A DNA stretch of 64,000 nucleotides, taken from positions 186,001-250,000 of the forward strand of contig NOWV01000044.1 in NCBI GenBank assembly GCA_003344405.1. The letters run 5' to 3'. Below the pieces are notes generated by a model that had not been told where the DNA came from, made no database searches, and saw nothing but the letters and a program-made list of their open reading frames with translations. This document shows positions 43,968-57,157 of the stretch, one piece after another. The position numbers and the translations under genes are program-made. The number at the start of each line of letters is the position of its first letter. Position 1 is the stretch's first letter. Origin of the DNA: Trichoplax sp. H2. Taxonomy: Eukaryota > Placozoa > Uniplacotomia > Trichoplacea.

Positions 43968-44216
43968 CTAATATAAAGAGGGAAATTCTTGAAAGATAGT
44001 GTAGTCAGCATAATATTTTCGTGGACTTTCTTCTGGAGCTTGCTTCTTGTTTTTTTCTAATTTAGACCTGATAGCATTCCAAAGCTTGTAAATTGCAGTT
44101 TTTCTTGGCAGAGTAGATGACATATAGGTTGTATCTTCGCTTTGAACAGGATAATTTTGCTCTTGCGGTTGGGGAGCAATCACTTTTGAACAGATTGGGT
44201 GAAATTGTTTGGCCAT
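43968..44216 (-). CDS. Possible small hydrophilic protein, unrecognised
   Basis: An 82-codon single-exon frame from an ATG at 44216. Its composition looks like a real protein: Pro/Gln-rich start (VIAPQPQEQNYP), Ser/Thr-rich middle, a short amphipathic helix (TAIYKLWNAIRSKLEKNKK) and an acidic/basic end. There is no signal peptide or membrane segment. I do not recognise a family. It might also be the last exon of a longer gene, but no upstream exon with compatible phase was found. Confidence 0.3.
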   Translation of the reverse strand: MAKQFHPICSKVIAPQPQEQNYPVQSEDTTYMSSTLPRKTAIYKLWNAIRSKLEKNKKQAPEESPRKYYADYTIFQEFPSLY

Positions 44217-47200
44217 ATTGCTGAAGTTTTAACTGCAGACGAAGTAGCAACAAAATAGCAAGGTATAATTAAATTGAGCTTTTCTCCGTAAATTGTTAAA
44301 TGAATTTGTTATGGTGAAAATGAACCTGCGTTTACTTATTTATACTCTTCGGCCGGTTCATTTAATTATGTAATTAATCACAATAGCAGTTCTTGATCGT
44401 CGATATCATCCACCTTACAAATGCTGCTCAACTCTCCGTACAGAAGTTTCCTGGAAACTTCCCATTCGCCCACATCTATTGTATAGGAATTAATCTGGTT
44501 CATTTCATTAATATTACTAAGCTCAATGTCGGGAATAAATTATTAAAAACACCTACCGTAATGTTAATATCTTAGATAAATAGCCTGAATAGTAGCAGCA
44601 ATAAATAGTAATGACAATGGCTATACGTGATAGAATTCGAGAATATCTTTCATTTTTTGTCCTAGGACAGTTTATCAATGTATAATTCAGGATAAAATAT
44701 AGTGAATACGATTGCCTGTATTTATTAATTATAAAATTCAATCATACCTTTTGTGTAATTACTGATTATCATTAAAAATTAAATTGGATAAGGTAAAAAA
44801 GAAAAGAGGACATTTTAATTCCTTATTAAACAATCACTACTACAATAAAGCAACGAACAATTGATACAATTTATGATTATTAATTTATATATTAGGTTAA
44901 GGCCAACAAAATACGATAACAGCTGACTAAAAATTACAGTAATTTTGTATGAACAATATCATAATAAAAATTTTATAACATCACAATTGAAGGATACAGT
45001 AGCTTGATGACGGTATTTATCATGTCATAAGATATATTTCTTATTGTAGTTATGACAGCGATGGAAAATTTTACAGAAACACGTGCGGAAATTATGATGT
45101 AAATGGTTTACAGCAGCCTAGGAAATGATATTACTAGCACCCGTCATATCTTTATTCATAATTGTAATCTAAAATTTGTCAATTTTTCTCATCTCTTCCT
45201 TTACGTTAGCCATTTGAAATGACGAAAGTATATGAATAGACACATTTTCTTCACCTTGTGTACAAAGATAAATAATTTTAAAAAAATATTACACTTTGTT
45301 TACACTTGTTGTATCGTGAAAATGTTTTATTTGCTAAGTTTATTTACTGGTAAAGCAACTGTGTAAATTAAAGTAATGGGAAATCTTTAGCATGAATAAA
45401 ATAAAAATCTGTTTGTCGCCAAATTGTCTACTAGATTAAATTGATTCCCGTAGCTTAGAATTAAGTACACTAACAGCAGATTGGAATTGGTGAATGAATT
45501 AATATTCATATTGATCTCTTTAGTATGTTAATACACGTATTATATTACATTACTATTTATACCATATTCAACAAGGTTGACATTGTTGACTAATTAAAGG
45601 AATAGAAAGCGCTACTCAGTGAGTTTGGTAATAACCTTAGCCCATCACATAAAACAATTTAATTTCGTGTTAGCTTTAAGTTTAAGGCAAAGCTTTAAAG
45701 GTTGTTCAATATTATTCTATGAAGATATGTATAGCTAGTATGAGCTATCATGCTTTATAAGCTTATTAAAAAAATCACGAGTACTACATCAATTTTTAAG
45801 TCGCATAATTTTCACTGCAGTAAATGTTTTATTATACTATAACCGAATTGGTTATAAAATGGAATCATATCGAATTATTAATCATAGGAGTCGGTTTTCT
45901 ACATGAAGAAAGAATATAAACTTAATCACTAACCTTTAGCATACAGTAATGTTACCCATTCATTAATTTACCAATAATCTTACTCCTCAATTGGTGACAT
46001 TCACCAGGACATTAAGTTAAAAGATCTGCTAGTTAAGTATTTAATCTTGTTTTTATAGCACAGGTAAGTATGGAGTATGATCCACAAAATTTTACAAAAT
46101 TGTATTTTCCTTCCGTATTAAACATAAATTATATACAATCTATTACATCATCTAGGAGATCGGGACTAGTATAATTTTAGAAACCAAAAACCTTACGTCA
46201 GTATTGCTTGCTTATCAACGTATATTTATTGTGACTATACGATATGGTAATTTATTAAATACTTTATCATTTAGAATAATTGATTCGAATTCTTATTCGG
46301 CACACTTACTTCAACTATTGATAAATGACATCAATAAGGAAGTACCGTTATGATACAGGGAAGTATAATAGTTGAAAATATAACATACGTTAAAGCTATA
46401 GAATAGAACTGATAAATTAGTTTATTTTCATTTATCATTCAAAGAAAATTAATCTACGAGAATGTTTAATGTACATTACATTGTACTTGTATGATTATTA
46501 ATATAATCAGAACTTAAAAGGTTTATGCTTGGACTGTTAAAAAAATTGTCGATAATATTGAATTGAAAATCACTTTTCAGTAGTCCTAGCTCTCGTGTGG
46601 ATAATTTAAGCATCAAGGGTCAAAGTAATGGGTTCATGTCACGTAAATGAGAAAATCTAGGATTGCCAATGGTATTGCATCATAAGTTTAACTAAGTTTA
46701 TTCAAGATCTGGCTTGCGTTATTATTTTATGACCTTTACTTTTTAAAAATTGTACAGAAATATTTAGAGTACTTTAGCTGCTAGCTTGATTCAATTTATT
46801 TCTGTAGCTACATTATCTAATTTGATATTAATAATGTTGGTCAATTACCTTTACTTATTAATTATGGGCAAAGAAACCCTTTACGTTCACTTTGTAAACT
46901 AGATGATGCAACATAGGTTCTCATTACAACAACTTCTTTATGGTAAAACAAAACGCTTTTTAACAAAGTCCATAGTTCAAGAATTAACTACTGACCTAGC
47001 CATTTGGTGGTGAACTGAAGCTTTATCTTAAAAAGTAAAGTACCTCAGTCTACATCATCAAGCTTTAGCCACTTAGTTGGGGGCTTTAACTAAGACCAGG
47101 AAACCTCGAATTAAAATCGCTCAATGGATTTTTCTCGTTATCCCAAATTGCAGGTCTGTAAGCAATTCGTAGTACTCATTTACTTCTATAAATATCAATT

Positions 47201-50200
47201 TCCACATAAGTTCTACATTAATTCATTCATAATATGCATTTTAAGAGTATTGACTCAGGCTGGAATATATCTTCATTTTCCTGGTTTAGCATAGCCAGCA
47301 GGTGTGCTGGAAGGAATATTATATTATGTGACTTCTGTTGAAGCTTTATCCGTGAAAAATTCTTTTACGTAATATTTTTGCATACTTAACATGAAATTGA
47401 ATTTCCTCTTATAAATTAATATAGTAATTGCCGGAAGTTAATATCAAATAGCTAAGTCTTGTTATGACTATAAATACCGTGCATCATTTTTTATTATATT
47501 GATCTAACATCAATAGCTAGCCTATTGGATCATGGCTTTATTGTGAATATCTTTATAAATTAAATCAATCAAAAGATGTTAGAGACATTTAGACTCGACT
47601 CTTCATCAATTATGTAATAGCTTTATTGCCTTTCGATTCATTTACTAAATTAATTAATAGCTCCAATCACCATATACTACATACTAGTGATTAATAGTCT
47701 ACGAGATAATGCAATTTTAATCTGAATAATTAATATAATTTTACTAGCTCAAATACTATCAAGGTTTAATTTACGCAACAGCATTCCTAATACCATTGCT
47801 CAGCAATTCACAATCTAGGTACTGTATTTAATTGCCAGAGTACCTTACTATATAGCAGATAATTAAACAAGCTCTCTAGAACCTATAGAATTTGTCGTGT
47901 ATTACCTCTTGCAAATCAATAATATTCTAGTTATGCGAATTATAGTTTTAGAGCATCTATTAAAGAGGTTATGACAGCCGTCATTGTTTCCTTTGTATGC
48001 ATAATTATAATTTCTTTACGCGTTAAAACTTGTACTTGTGTTGAGATGAATATGAAATAGTCGTACTTAATTATTGTAACTAAATTCTCCTTCAAAGTTA
48101 GCAATATAATTTAGCATAGAAATTTCTCTTCATATACTGTGTAATATGTCATAATGGTGGTAATTGTTGATCTGATATCTGAAGTAGATATCTGGGACTA
48201 TACTGTATTTTCTATTAAATTTGGATTTATCTCGTAGTAATCCTAATAAAATTAGCAGTTTTATCTAATAGCTACAGTGTATAAGTATGGTACGTTAATA
48301 TTAATTTACTAATTATACATTATCTTCATAGTAATTCTGCTACAACCAATAATTTATTTTAAAGCCAGACCATGTAAATTATCTTCATTATCATTTCTAC
48401 CTTATAGTAATTCTAGTAAAAGTAGCTACTTTATTATAAATAGTCGTTTTACAGCGATATACCTAGATTTTCTTTATCATTACCTTTATGGCTATGGTAT
48501 GTAATTCTAGTAACATTAGTTATTTCACTATAGTTGGTCTTTATTTGTAGCTATCTACATCATTAAGGTATCTGAATATTAGATATTGTATCATTTTATA
48601 AAAAGATATTATGGGACTAAGATTCTATTAGAATTTTCTTTTAAGCATGTGCTACATTTCTATCGCAGGAATATATGCATATTGCACTCATAATGTTGGT
48701 GTCGAGTATATTTTTTTGTAATAGACTAGAATATTTCAAGTCTTTTCTAGTTATTGACTGTATAATGCTATTTGTAACATTGTGGCTAGAGACCTCAAAT
48801 CTATAAAATTTTATTCTATCAGCAATTTCTACTATAATACATTTTAGCCTACATTATCAATTAGTTCTGTAATTCAATATCGCAAGGTCGACTGCCTTTT
48901 AGAATTTAATTATTAGATAATACTCATAAATTACATACTACTGCTCATCTGAACGAGAATCGATAATAGACACGAACAAATGTCGTAGATCAAAGCTATT
49001 ATCGTATGCGTAGGGAGTGTAATGTATCTTAAGAAATTCTAAGAAAGATAATTCTAGTATAAATCTATTAGACTAATGATATGATAATAGATTTTCATGT
49101 AAAATTCATTAATTTTTCATTACCTGCATGACCAAAGAATATTTGCATAGTCTGCTACCTGGATTATAGAATAGTGTGTAGTTGGTCCCTTTCAATCAGA
49201 TAATCTTACTTTATTTTACTGTATCAGCGTATGCATGATAACTTTCAGAGAATGTCGATTAAACATTCCGCGAATTTGTTTATAAATGATGCGATTGTTA
49301 TTGGCAATAAGAATAAAATTCACATTCTAAAGGCATTCATAGCTATATATCTCTTATCAAGATACTTTGTCAGTGTTTGCACTTAACATGCAGAATATTA
49401 CAATGTTTAGTATGTCCATCATTAACCATTCTACTGCCTACATCCATATTTGCTGTTGAACTTGTACGGTGCTGCAGCAGTTTAATCTACAAGAACAGAT
49501 GTACGATAACTAAATAAACAAAGGACTAGTGTAATCTTGGATCTATTGTAAGCCAATAAAGTTTTTTCAATCCATAAAGATATTTATGAGCCCGTCACTA
49601 AGGTGTAACTGTTCTATAGCGTAACCTTTGATATAATGAATTGTTACTGGAGGTAAAATAGTATTCAAATTAGAATGTCTTAAAAAATCTTATTCAATAA
49701 TCAAGCAGATGTTAATATGGCATTTTAAACAATCAAATGCAAGCCGTACTTCCGTTACCATATTTTGTACATGAAAACAATATAACTCAGCAAGACTTAA
49801 CGAACTAGCGATACTATTACATTAAAGTATACTATGTAGATAATCATGGAACTTGTAGCAAGGTATTACAATGCAAAGTATAAATAGTTGTCAATGATGA
49901 ATAAGTGCGAATATATTAGATTACAACGGCCTCTTTCAGCTTGCTTATTCAAATCACGGTAACGCACTTTAGGAACATTATCCCTAGAAGTATGCCCTGG
50001 CACGATATATGCACATGCGATCCACGAGCAAATTAATCATTAAAATCTATTTGAATGGATCTAATAATACCAGAGCATTACGATATAACCTAAAATTAGT
50101 GAAAGGTATAAATGCAGTTGGTAGGCGAGAAGTATAACGAGCGAGGAATCGACTAGTAGTTAATAATTGCAATAAATTACAAGATAGGTATACAGAACAC

Positions 50201-51180
50201 ATACCTATAGTACTGATGGCTTATATGCGAGCAATCATTGCAGGTTTCTAACGGATATTTTTCCAAATATTCAATAAAGGCCGTTTCTTAATCAGATTAT
50301 TCGTATTTTAACCTTATAAAGCATCTCAAGTAATCTTACATTTGATTATATGCTAATCACGTGCATCGTTCCAAAGAAAGGGATCTTGCTAACACAAAGA
50401 TCTCCTAGTAAAATATGATTCTTGTAAATTCTTGATTTTAGGACAATAAACTTTTGTAACATTTGTATTACGAAATTGCTGATTGATAACCTTTGCGAAC
50501 CTTTTTCTACAATCAATTAGGAGAACAAGCTCATAATATTTATCTATCTTGTGCAATTGGATAGTTCACGCAATAGAGGTCAAGAATGTAGCAATAATTG
50601 TATAGTATCAAGATTTCATTGATACCATTGTCTTGGAAATGGTTCTTTGGTAGCAATTAGGCGCATTTATTGAAGTTTTAACTCAGATACCGTATGAAAG
50701 GTCGAAAAGTCCCTTTAACTGCTATGAAAAAGTAGATTATTTGTAATAGACGCAATTATACAATCCGACATGGTAATATAAGGTGAATAACTAATAAAGA
50801 TATGATAGTTTCGGCAAGGATTATTGTGGCAATGTTTGCGTACCGTATCATTAGCTGGAATGTTGTATCAACAGCCTCATGCAGTGCTGTATTGAATATT
50901 AATGGCATATAGGTTCAGAAGGAGCTAAAGCGATACCAAATTAAAAGTGGCCAAATGTTCATAGATCCAACACCAATGACATCAACTTTATTAACAGTAA
51001 ATGCGCGTTACTACTAATGCAATCCACCCTCAGATAAAATTGCAATAGTTCTAATACTTATTATATCTATTGTACCATGGACTCAGTCTAGTGGATAAGC
51101 GTAAGATATTGGTCATCAAATTAAAGATAGTACTGGCCATGGAGGTTTTTTCTTACCTCTACAGTACTGAGTACTACTGA
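44217..51180. other. Gene desert, nothing firmly recognised
   Basis: About 7 kb, very AT-rich, no open frame above about 65 codons with recognisable content. At 48235-48520 a weak motif (a)gtaattctagtaa followed by a tagctactttatta-like stretch recurs at about 48235, 48333, 48409 and 48503, suggesting a heavily decayed 75-100 bp tandem repeat. Confidence 0.45.
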
Positions 51181-51186
51181 CTACTA

Positions 51187-51538
51187 GTGGGTACTATTCA
51201 AGGTTCCAACTTTAATGACGTGAATTTGAATATTCTACGTACGCGTTTGTTGTGTTACAATTTACCCTCAGGTGAAACTTGGAAAAGTCCTAAAGCTTAT
51301 TGCAAATACTGTCAATTTATTCAACATCGGCTTCCATCGAACCCTAAGGCATGTAAGCTTGTTCTGTATTATTACCACAAGCAAATTGTGCAAGTTGTTT
51401 AATACTGCAGTTCATTTCCAGGTACAAAAATTGCACATACGCGTACAAGCGCTAAAACCTTTACCATTGAAACAATCCAGCGTCTATACTATCAGAGCAT
51501 CGTACAGAATTAACCATAGACTACAGCGGTCAATTTAG
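51187..51538 (+). other. Overlapping small open frames next to foldback element
   Basis: Two overlapping plus-strand frames (51187-51402, 71 codons; 51272-51538, 88 codons) lie directly before the left arm of the foldback element. The first ends KLVLYYYHKQIVQVV; neither matches a family I know. They could be remnants of an element-encoded gene or chance. Confidence is low. Confidence 0.15.
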
Positions 51539-51553
51539 TCGTCCATGGCATGG

Positions 51554-52168
51554 ATTACTGTCCATTCGCCATCCTAAATATCAAAACTACTTACACTATT
51601 TCGTTACCCCTTGGCTGCTAATACTTGAACTACTCCACCATAAGATCAAAATAGGCAACTCCGTCCGCCTCCCCTAGCTAAGGTCTGTCCGTACGTACAG
51701 CATTTTGGACATTTTAGGATGGTCTACACTAGAGTGGAGACCCTTTATAAGAGAAGGCCTGGGTCTCTAACACTGTAATATCAATCCCTATAATATCGAA
51801 ATAGGCAATTCAGTCCGACTCCTCTAGCTAAGGTCTGTCCGTACGTTCAGCAGTTTGGACATTTTAAGATGGTCTACACTAGAGTAGAAACCCTACGAAA
51901 CCCTTTATTAGAGAAGGCCTGGGTCTCTAGTCTAACACTGTAATATCAATCCCTATAATATCAAAATAGGCAACTCCGTCCGACTCCTCTAGCTAAGGTC
52001 TGTCCGTACGTACAGCAGTTTGGACATTTTAGGATGGTCTACAGCTAGAGGAGTCGGACGGAGTTGCCTATTTTGATATTATGGTGGAGTAGTTCAAGTA
52101 TTAGCAGTGAAGGGGTAACGAAATAGTGTAGGTAGTTTTGATATTTAGGATGGCGAATGGACAGTAAT
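51554..52168. mobile_element. Foldback / MITE-like element with ~126-bp inverted arms
   Basis: Left arm 51554-51679 begins attactgtccattcgcc and ends tagct. Right arm 52043-52168 is its reverse complement with only about six mismatches, roughly 95% identity. Between them lie 2.3 copies of a 150-165 bp direct repeat starting aggtctgtccgtacg at 51681, 51831 and 51996. The internal repeats also contain copies of the inner arm sequence (ggcaa..c.gtccgactcctctagct). No transposase frame is present, so it is non-autonomous. A target-site duplication is not obvious. High arm identity suggests recent insertion or gene conversion between the arms. Confidence 0.85.
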
Positions 52169-52261
52169 GTACACTAGAGGTAGAGATCCTTTAATGGACA
52201 TTTGATAATGTACCCATTTCTTATAGTAGTGAATTAGAGAAGGCCAGAGTCTCTAGTCTAC

Positions 52262-52335
52262 AGTACTGTACAAATCAGTACAGTACTGTACTGTAGCCCA
52301 TGTCCGGGTACTGTACTGTACAGTGTAAAGTACTG
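52262..52335. repeat. CAGTACTGTA-type palindromic simple repeat
   Basis: Short overlapping palindromes of tacagtactgta recur several times between 52262 and 52335, immediately right of the foldback element. They can form multiple small hairpins and probably belong to its debris. Confidence 0.65.
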
Positions 52336-52431
52336 CTAAAGTGGTCCGGCAGACCTTGACCGTACCGTACCGTATGACACATACGGAAACCGTAGTAAAA
52401 CTGCACCACGCAATAACATAGGAAGGGACAC

Positions 52432-52596
52432 CGGAGCGGTTTTCGTGCAAGATTAACTAGCAACTCTTGAACCTTTTCCATTGCATTCCGATCCATTTCT
52501 TGATTAACTGAATGATCGTGCACTTGATTGGAAATGGTCTGATATACGAATCTTGCCACGGTAAGAATAGCTCTCGCTATCAGCCGGTTACATATT
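52432..52596 (-). CDS. Candidate isolated exon, unrecognised protein
   Basis: On the minus strand, a strong acceptor (polypyrimidine then tatccag) at about 52597 opens into a frame without stops. It reads from ICNRLIARAILTVARFVYQ through QEMDRNAMEKVQELLVNLARK to a possible GT donor at about 52431. The composition looks like a helical protein segment and not random translation. No neighbouring exon of matching phase was found, and the downstream side runs into palindromic repeats. It may be an exon of a gene broken by the foldback element, a pseudogene, or chance. Confidence 0.3.
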
Positions 52597-53119
52597 CTGG
52601 ATAAAATTAAGACGAATCAAATGATCTATGCAAGCTTAGGAATAATTTTTCAGCTTGCAATTGTTAACCTTAATCTTACACTGATTTGATGCTGACGTGC
52701 TTTGCATGGACCTCATTCAATCCAGTCTCAAATTTGCCTCGGTTAGCTTACAGTAAATTAGGAATACGCGAAGCTCAGAAGCGCGTTTTACTTCATTATC
52801 TTCTATAAACAGTCGCTGTGTTCAACACGAGTAAACAGGAAGTATTTAAATGACTGGCAGCAATGGAATGCTGTCATATTTGTAGCGCAAGTGATACAAT
52901 GTTAAAATAAAAATAAAGAATGACTAGTACGGTTAGATAAGGTAGTTACTCGTATCTAGGATAATGTCCCTGGGTCTGCAAAAGTAGAAACTGTTTCCGA
53001 ACTTGGCAGCATTGCTATCGGTCAAGAAGAAATCAGGGCCTTTAGTCCTTAGGTCTGTTTGTGGACCATATAATTGAGAGCGGTACTGTATGTCTATCTG
53101 ACATCGATGAGGAACCGGG

Positions 53120-53275
53120 ATGAATCATATTTCTCGCATAGCAGCACGTAGTTTCAACCGAGGCAGTATTATTGCACAGGATAGCATAGCAAATATTAAT
53201 ATACGGCCATATAAAGTCGATACTCTTTCTAAACTATGCAATCTGCTGTTTTGGAGTGCGGTGCAAATACTGTAA
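53120..53275 (+). CDS. Possible small protein or first exon, unrecognised
   Basis: A 51-codon frame from an ATG. The N-terminus MNHISRIAARSFNRG is Arg-rich, lacks acidic residues and could form an amphipathic helix, which would suit a mitochondrial presequence. It then continues NIRPYKVDTLSKLCNLLFW. No family is recognised and no downstream exon was joined. Other small frames nearby on the same strand (for example from 53503) overlap without a clear model. Confidence 0.2.
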   Translation: MNHISRIAARSFNRGSIIAQDSIANINIRPYKVDTLSKLCNLLFWSAVQIL

Positions 53276-53715
53276 TGGTAACTCCGTACGCTTAATTTGG
53301 TCTACGATTCCTCAATTGTTTTTCAATATAGAAATTTTGCGAACCATGATTTAACAGTTAAGGATCACTTTATCGAAGTGTAAGTGTACCGCTCGTACAA
53401 TTGCAAGTGACGATATTCATGCCGGTTGCCGATCCGATGTCTAGTCGTTATTAAATCAACTGGATTGTTAAAGAAATTCGATAATATAAAAGGGAGAACT
53501 TCATGGTTAGGTCTGATACAGATGTTGCGTATTTTGATCACTATATTTTAAGGATGCTTCTTGAGTATGAATGCCAATACTACCTCGCTGATATTCCATA
53601 CTCGAATACAGCGTACGAGAGAGCGCTTCCTATTTAGGCCTTTTGTAAGTAATGCATTATTTTTATCTCCTCAATTTTGGGATAGGTAATATACTGTAAG
53701 AATCGTCCCTAAAGG

Positions 53716-56700
53716 ATGACTACGGAAATACTAGATGATATTGATCAAAAACTGTTTGGCTATGTAGCGGAATGGGCTTGCTCTCGTCGGTATTATTCTA
53801 TTCTTCGAGGTATAGCACTGTATTGTATAGCAGAGAAAATTATTCTTGCAACTTACTTTACTCTTTACACGGTTTATATTGCAGTTGGCACTTAGTAAAT
53901 GCACTGTATTATCTCAGGCAATATCCGTTGATTAATTCTAGCGTATAAGTTATTATTACAGTTTAAAGCAAATGAATACCTGCAGTCCATTAAATAGATG
54001 ATATAAATCTACTGTAGTTATGATTGCTTAATAAAAGTAACCCTGTACAATTGTGCTGTTTTACGAATGTTTTCCTATCCCACCAGCAATCGTATCTAAA
54101 CTAAATACTCTGGTCGACAAGAATTTATTCTGTTATTCTTCCCCTAGTGCAAACACTAGTAAAAGAATATGAAATAAATGAACGAGTATGCTATTGTAAG
54201 GACCACTAGAATCCCTGGTACTGATTCTAGTAGTCCTTGATTATAATTATATCAGCGTACGAACCAATTAATACAACAACTTCCGTCTTTCGCTTCTTTA
54301 CTAAATTCACTCCAAATACTACCTACAATATGAGTGGCAGTGCTTACTGAAACTGCTCTCATAATATATAATCAAGGTACCGCAACGACTGTTCTAACTT
54401 AACAGTATCATTATACTATGTACAAGCCGTATAAGCATGTCCTATCTACAGTTTTAATCTGGAGCTTGACAAAGCGAAATAATTTTTTATGTACTAACTC
54501 CAATAACACAATACGAACACTGTAGTTATTTGTACAAGTTATAAGTGTATAATGGAACTAATAACTTTCAATTCATACCATAAGTATTAATTATTTTTCT
54601 CATGTCAAGTTTGCAGAATGTCATGATGTATAACTTTTGCTTAAAGAAGTATGAATAGTCTGTTGCATTATACATCATACAGGATTGCAGGAACATCATG
54701 GAAGTGCGAAATTTACTGTTAAAACTGAGCGATGGATGGCTTATAATTTATGGCGAATTGTTAGTAAAAGAGAGCTAGATAAGTATGTAGATGCCATTGA
54801 AATACTACAACAGCTGCATTCAAAGTGGCCGAAATTAATCACCTTTGAAGAATATAGGAGAATCTTACTTGAAATGAAAACAAAGGTCGGTGTCATTAAG
54901 ATTTATATCTTATAAATGAATACATAAGAGCTTTCAAAGACCTAAATTAACTGCGGGTACTAGAAATATCTCCTGTTATAGAAATATTATCGATAGTCTA
55001 AGGATATTGTTTTAAATTAATTTCTTAGTAATTGTTGCTGATGCAAACAACCCGATGAATGCTACCATGTTGCGTAATTAAGATTCTATTTAGATCAAAT
55101 TTGATATTTTATTCCTTTACTATTGATCATTATAGATACTTTGTATGAAACGTAGTCGCCTAAATAACACAATTAAAAATCTTTGATTTGATTAGTTTAT
55201 ACTCGATTGAATAATTATCATGTGTTATTATAAAGAGTAAACTATTTAATTAATTATGTATACTATTCATATGCCCCACCAATATTAGGCAATATTAAAT
55301 TTGTTATCATCGTGTAGCGATGACTTAAAGATTATTGATATGACTTGCAAAATGCTTCCGAGAAAACAAGAAGATAGAGAAGATTTGGTAAATATTATAA
55401 CGTATTGTAAACGACCGGATTCATTATGGTTATCAATGCCTGCACCAATTCACTAGTGTGCAATTAAAATTTGCTTATACAATATAATAACCCGCAATCT
55501 AATTGATTTTAACCCCACTTGGATCACATTTCGTGTAGTCTGACGAAGAAGCCCAGGCACTTCACAAGGAGCAGTTATTAATCCGTCATAATATTATATG
55601 TATGATTAGTGAAAGCGAACTACGGAAAGATTTTTCTGAACACTTTAGAAACGTCATGAAAGACTGTCAAGAAAAGTTACCATTGGAACAGCTCGTAGAA
55701 CAATACACTGATAAAATTAACTCTGAGCTCGGAGAATGTGCATTAATTGAAAAGGTAACTATAACACTCAATTTAAAAGTTTAGCAGGTATTTTCTAGAG
55801 TACAGTAGATGCATCGTAGTAACACTTTCCTTTAATTTCCTACTAAAACTGCGAACTTTTTTTATAATTTTACTATTAATTTAAAAGTTATGCGATATCA
55901 AAGGAGATGGTGAAGCGGAAAATTATGACCAGAGTATTAATGTTAGTAATAAGACTTGTTTATAACTCAAATGATTTTATGGATTATATGGTATTACATT
56001 GTTTTAATAAATATATTTTAATTATTGTTTCGAGTGACTTAGTGAATTTCACTCTGCCCTTAAGCAAGGCAATATTGAGTCGAAATGCAATTTTTACTAT
56101 TGTATTATCAGTTATAAAATTCTACTTTGCCGTTGCACAGCTGCTAATGATTATATCATTGGTAATATTAAACAAATAATAGGCTATTGTAAAGGGTCCG
56201 CTCACATCAGTTGCGATTGCATCTGAATCATCATCTACGGCAACGTTTATTACTACACCTAATGATAGAAAAAGTAACGAAGTTCTATCAAAGCGACAAT
56301 TACTTACAAATAAATCTGCTAGTATCGGGAATAGTAGAACGTCTAGTGTCTACGCCACTTTCTCAATTGACGATAAGTCAAGTACACTGACTTTCGAGGA
56401 CGATCGATTGGATATGCTACAAGCTACAGACCTTACATCAGTATTTATGCCGACCACGGAAAACAAAGATGTAGTTGCATCCTCAGTTACAGATGAAAAT
56501 GTGGCATGTTTACAGGATCTGCTTGCATGCTCCAGTACATATTCTGAGATGGAAGGCAGTAAAGCTATAGGTAAAGCGATGATTACTATGGCCACTCTAT
56601 CAAAAGACCTATCTGGTAATTCAAAAGACATTTCTATAGTCAAAACAGACGTAGCGAAACATGTGAAAGCTGATACTACCATTCCGTTAAATCTACCTCT

Positions 56701-57157
56701 GAAATCAAATAATAATATTATAGTGAAAAAAGAGTCAACTAGCACCAAACAACCTCCAATATACATTATTGATTCATCTTCAGGGAATAGTTGTAACAAT
56801 GATAAGAGAGACACTCGTATTAGCGATTCCTTAGAGGTTATTGAACAACCGATTACAAGAACTACCACTAGCGATAATCGAGCGAAGTCAACTAGATCGA
56901 AACGTAAATCGAAAAGTGTACAAAACGAGGATAGTAGAGCTGACCTTATAGCAAGTAACATAAATATGATTAGCAAGGTTAAAAGCAGGAGCAATCAACA
57001 TCGCCAAGATAGCCCAGATTACGAAAACATGCAAGTGGTTGGCTACAGAATGCTAGAAAGTGGATCCTACGAATGCGTCCTGATTGGAAAGGATAAAAGA
57101 AGATGCTCCGTAATATTCGAACAGTGCAACGTAGAAATAGCAAAGCAAAGTTTTTGA
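53716..57157 (+). CDS. Multi-exon nuclear-type protein, unrecognised (possible TRFH/TIN2-like N-terminus)
   Basis: Proposed exons: 53716-53809, 54683-54885, 55331-55387 (weak), 55539-55754, 55888-55941, 56183-57157. Phases agree and give 532 residues; exons two, four and six are the firmest. The N-terminal third is helical: FGYVAEWACSRRYYSILRG, AYNLWRIVSKRELDKYVDA, ILQQLHSKWPKLITFEEYR, then KDFSEHFRNVMKDCQEKLP. The pattern of two helices followed by a helix and an LxxxWPK turn loosely recalls the TRFH-like fold of TIN2. This is a weak resemblance and not an assignment. The long last exon is Ser/Thr/Lys-rich and disordered-looking, with a SUMO-interaction-like IYIIDSSSG (401-409), a basic NLS-like RSKRKSKS and an ordered-looking end NMQVVGYRMLESGSYECV (about 491-508). 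Probably a nuclear protein; function unknown. Confidence 0.6.

Noticed and set aside
46280-46300. gattcgaattc resembling a tRNA T-arm
   Set aside because: No acceptor stem, D-arm or anticodon arm could be placed around it.
56350-56994. 214-codon minus-strand Leu/Ser-rich frame
   Set aside because: Antisense to the Ser/Lys-rich last exon of the unknown gene, whose phase-compatible upstream exons support the plus strand.
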